DNA of 26,034 nt from Saprospiraceae bacterium. Lineage in GTDB: Bacteria > Bacteroidota > Bacteroidia > Chitinophagales > Saprospiraceae. The position numbers were made by a program, and so were the translations under genes. How positions within the stretch are numbered: the stretch's first letter is position 1; each line of letters begins with the position of its first letter. The stretch spans positions 1-26,034 of the forward strand of contig JALZVB010000309.1 of the NCBI GenBank assembly GCA_023300835.1, read 5' to 3'. Positions 24,755 through 26,034 of this stretch are shown here, one piece after another. The notes below the pieces were generated by a model. It was not told the origin of the DNA. It did no database searches and worked only from the letters and a program-made list of their open reading frames with translations.

Positions 24755-24892
24755 CTAATTGAATGTGTGGAAAAGAAAGATAATAAGAATTGTAAGGACT
24801 CTTAGGGATTGATAGTAAAGAATTAGTTGGGCTTTATCTGTTGTGATACCCTCTATAATTCATGTAATAAGATTATTGTTATATCAATTATC

Positions 24893-24923
24893 TTGACTAA
24901 AAACATAAAGTTGTTTATCTTTA
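24893..24923 (+). promoter_or_regulatory. Promoter of the GNAT-like/XRE pair
   Basis: TTG (24893-24895), a 20-base spacer and TATCTTTA (24916-24923) match the Bacteroidota -33/-7 pattern with one mismatch. The -7 box ends three bases before the ATG at 24927, implying a leaderless mRNA or a later start. A short palindrome, AATAA-GA-TTATT (24866-24877), lies just upstream of the -33 element and could be an operator. Confidence 0.45.
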
Positions 24924-24926
24924 GTT

Positions 24927-25388
24927 ATGTATTTAACAGATTTACTAGACAAACAAAGAGTAAATGTTATAATTACAAAAGTCAATGCAACAGATCTAGG
25001 AAATAGTAAGGCGTTTAAATTCGATTGGAAATCAGAGAATAAATTCGAAGTATATCAATTAGTCTTGACTTCTACAGGTGAAACTTTAGGACTAATTTCA
25101 TTAAATAAGATTTTTGAAGAACTAAGAATTGAGATTAGACTAATTGAGATTCAGAAAGCAAATATTGGGAAAAATAAAAGGTATGATAGAATTGCTGGAA
25201 TTCTAATCGCATATGCTTGCAAAAGCGCCTTTGATATAGGCTTTTATGGATTTGTGTCCTTGATTCCTAAAACCAAATTGATAGAACATTACAAAAACAA
25301 ATATGGTTTCAAACAGTTCGGAAGACAGCTGGCATTACAGTTTGAATCAAGTGCCCAATTAATGAATAAATACTTAACAGATGAATAA
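24927..25388 (+). CDS. GNAT-fold protein, candidate toxin of a toxin-antitoxin pair
   Basis: A 153-residue protein with the layout of an N-acetyltransferase. The strand IRLIEIQKAN (69-79) leads into a P-loop-like acetyl-CoA segment, NIGKNKRYDRIAG (79-91), and the helix ILIAYACKSAFDIG (92-105). Further on are a strand GFVSLIPKTK and the late GNAT motif HYKNKYGFKQFG (121-132). The substrate is unknown. The following XRE gene begins inside its last codons (8-base overlap), an arrangement seen in toxin-antitoxin modules. Known GNAT toxins (AtaT, TacT, KacT) acetylate aminoacyl-tRNAs, but their antitoxins are ribbon-helix-helix proteins encoded first; here the order is reversed and the partner is helix-turn-helix. 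From memory, similar pairs occur in other Bacteroidota. Base composition looks richer in A than the neighbouring helicase gene. Confidence 0.7.
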   Translation: MYLTDLLDKQRVNVIITKVNATDLGNSKAFKFDWKSENKFEVYQLVLTSTGETLGLISLNKIFEELRIEIRLIEIQKANIGKNKRYDRIAGILIAYACKSAFDIGFYGFVSLIPKTKLIEHYKNKYGFKQFGRQLALQFESSAQLMNKYLTDE

Positions 25389-25875
25389 CGCAAAAGAATA
25401 TTCTTTACCTCCACATGGTTTAAATAAAAAAGAAAAAGCAAGTGCAGATGCCATTCTTTTAAAAGCAAGGTTAGAGAGTTTGTCTAGGATGGGCGACGAA
25501 GAAAAAATATACGCTAATTTAATAAGCCTGAAATTCAAATTAGTAGACTATATCCAATTGGGAATGTATAGTGAAAAATTTTCATTTTCAGAATTTCTAA
25601 AACGTTATGTTACAATTCTAAACATATCAAGAAGACAACTTGCGTCAGACTTAAGTGTTCACGAGACTAGATTTTCTAGATTAATTAATAATAAAGAAAA
25701 TCCGGGAGTAGGAATTCTCTACAGAATCGAAGAACATTCCAACAATATGATTTCCGCATCAATGTTATGGAAAATTGTTAACATGAAATTATCGGTTGAA
25801 ATTGAAAACAACATTAAAGAAAGAAGAAAACAATCAAAGCTGGTAAAAAATAAACTCAAATTGAAAACAGCTTAG
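25381..25875 (+). CDS. XRE-like helix-turn-helix protein, candidate antitoxin
   Basis: A 164-residue protein. The N-terminal half (about 14-65) is charged and helical, and may contact the partner protein. A helix-turn-helix region follows: SEFLKRYVTILNISRRQLASDLSVHETRFSRLINNK (70-105) has the shape of an XRE/HigA domain, with recognition helix near HETRFSRLI. Then comes the conserved-looking ISASMLWKIVNMKL (124-137). The C-terminal 25 residues are strongly basic. It overlaps the GNAT-like gene by eight bases, so translation is coupled. As an antitoxin it would bind both its partner and the operon promoter. It could instead be an ordinary regulator of an acetyltransferase gene. Two inverted repeats follow it. 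Confidence 0.72.
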   Translation: MNNAKEYSLPPHGLNKKEKASADAILLKARLESLSRMGDEEKIYANLISLKFKLVDYIQLGMYSEKFSFSEFLKRYVTILNISRRQLASDLSVHETRFSRLINNKENPGVGILYRIEEHSNNMISASMLWKIVNMKLSVEIENNIKERRKQSKLVKNKLKLKTA

Positions 25876-25892
25876 TGTATCAGATTGTACCT

Positions 25893-25929
25893 AATAATAC
25901 CTTACGTCGCTAAGACGATGAGTATTACT
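25893..25929. repeat. Inverted repeat after the XRE gene
   Basis: AATAATAC (25893-25900) pairs with GTATTACT (25922-25929) on the minus strand with one G-U, and an inner CGTC/GACG (25905-25908 and 25914-25917) adds a second stem. There is no T run on either side, so it is not a standard terminator. Confidence 0.35.
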
Positions 25930-25940
25930 GTACATAATAT

Positions 25941-25960
25941 TAAGTCTAAGGTTAGACTTA
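25941..25960. repeat. 9-bp palindrome before the convergent gene
   Basis: TAAGTCTAA (25941-25949) and TTAGACTTA (25952-25960) are exact reverse complements with only GG between them. It lies between two convergent genes, where a bidirectional terminator would be expected, but no T run follows on either strand. A two-base loop also means the apical pairs must open in RNA. Confidence 0.45.
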
Positions 25961-25963
25961 ACC

Positions 25964-26034
25964 CTACTCTTCCATAAACAGATCGGAAATTACCTGATCA
26001 CCCAATAACTTACCGCTAGGCGTAAGCAGGTATG
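25964..26034 (-). CDS. C-terminal end of a HemW-like radical SAM protein (partial)
   Basis: A frame enters from the right edge on the minus strand and stops at 25964-25966 (TAG). It encodes YLLTPSGKLLGDQVISDLFM and two Glu. The pattern LTxxGxLLxDxIxSDLF resembles the C-terminus of the haem chaperone HemW (formerly annotated as oxygen-independent coproporphyrinogen III oxidase) in Bacteroidota. Only 22 residues are visible and the active site lies outside the window, so the assignment is tentative. It is convergent with the XRE gene, 88 bases apart. Confidence 0.5.
   Translation of the reverse strand, partial: YLLTPSGKLLGDQVISDLFMEE

Noticed and set aside
24710..26034. Insertion sequence or prophage carrying the GNAT/XRE pair
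   Set aside because: No transposase, integrase or flanking direct repeats are visible; only short palindromes.

Overview
The window is a stretch of an AT-rich chromosome from a member of the Bacteroidota. The evidence is a DUF5606 protein, a four-domain TPR/PD40/regulatory/OmpA protein of the PorE type, a TonB receptor with an N-terminal carboxypeptidase-regulatory-like domain, a tsaE-alanine dehydrogenase pair, and promoter-like TTG-N(18-20)-TAnnTTTG elements. Shine-Dalgarno sequences are nearly absent. I cannot fix the class or genus from the sequence alone.

Layout. Bases 1-660 hold the 3' end of a 23S rRNA gene, the 5S rRNA gene and a strong terminator, followed by almost 900 bases without a recognisable gene. 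Bases 1544-5624 are a leftward run: an ABC exporter, a small membrane protein, a family 2 glycosyltransferase and a DUF5606 protein. Bases 5778-14525 run rightward: a rhomboid protease, a DinB/radical-SAM pair, a TPR protein, a PorE-like OmpA protein and two tandem membrane histidine kinases. Bases 14522-19498 run leftward: an alpha/beta hydrolase, MscL, and a sensor kinase whose 3' end overlaps the start of a TonB-dependent receptor. TsaE and an alanine-dehydrogenase-family protein follow rightward. A large UvrD-type helicase with an Fe-S nuclease domain reads leftward. The right end carries an overlapping GNAT-like/XRE gene pair that looks like a toxin-antitoxin module, then the last codons of a gene that resembles hemW.

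Most genes are housekeeping or envelope functions. The observations I consider most worth following are: (1) the tandem kinases at 11883-14525, where the first has the phospho-acceptor histidine and the second has lost it but keeps a complete ATP-binding domain, which suggests a kinase/pseudokinase heterodimer; (2) the GNAT-like/XRE pair at 24927-25875; (3) the alanine dehydrogenase homologue without the family's catalytic Lys and His; (4) the apparently non-AUG start of tsaE; and (5) a perfect inverted repeat running into the start codon of the dinB-family gene.

All assignments come from reading motifs and domain order by eye. No database search was possible.
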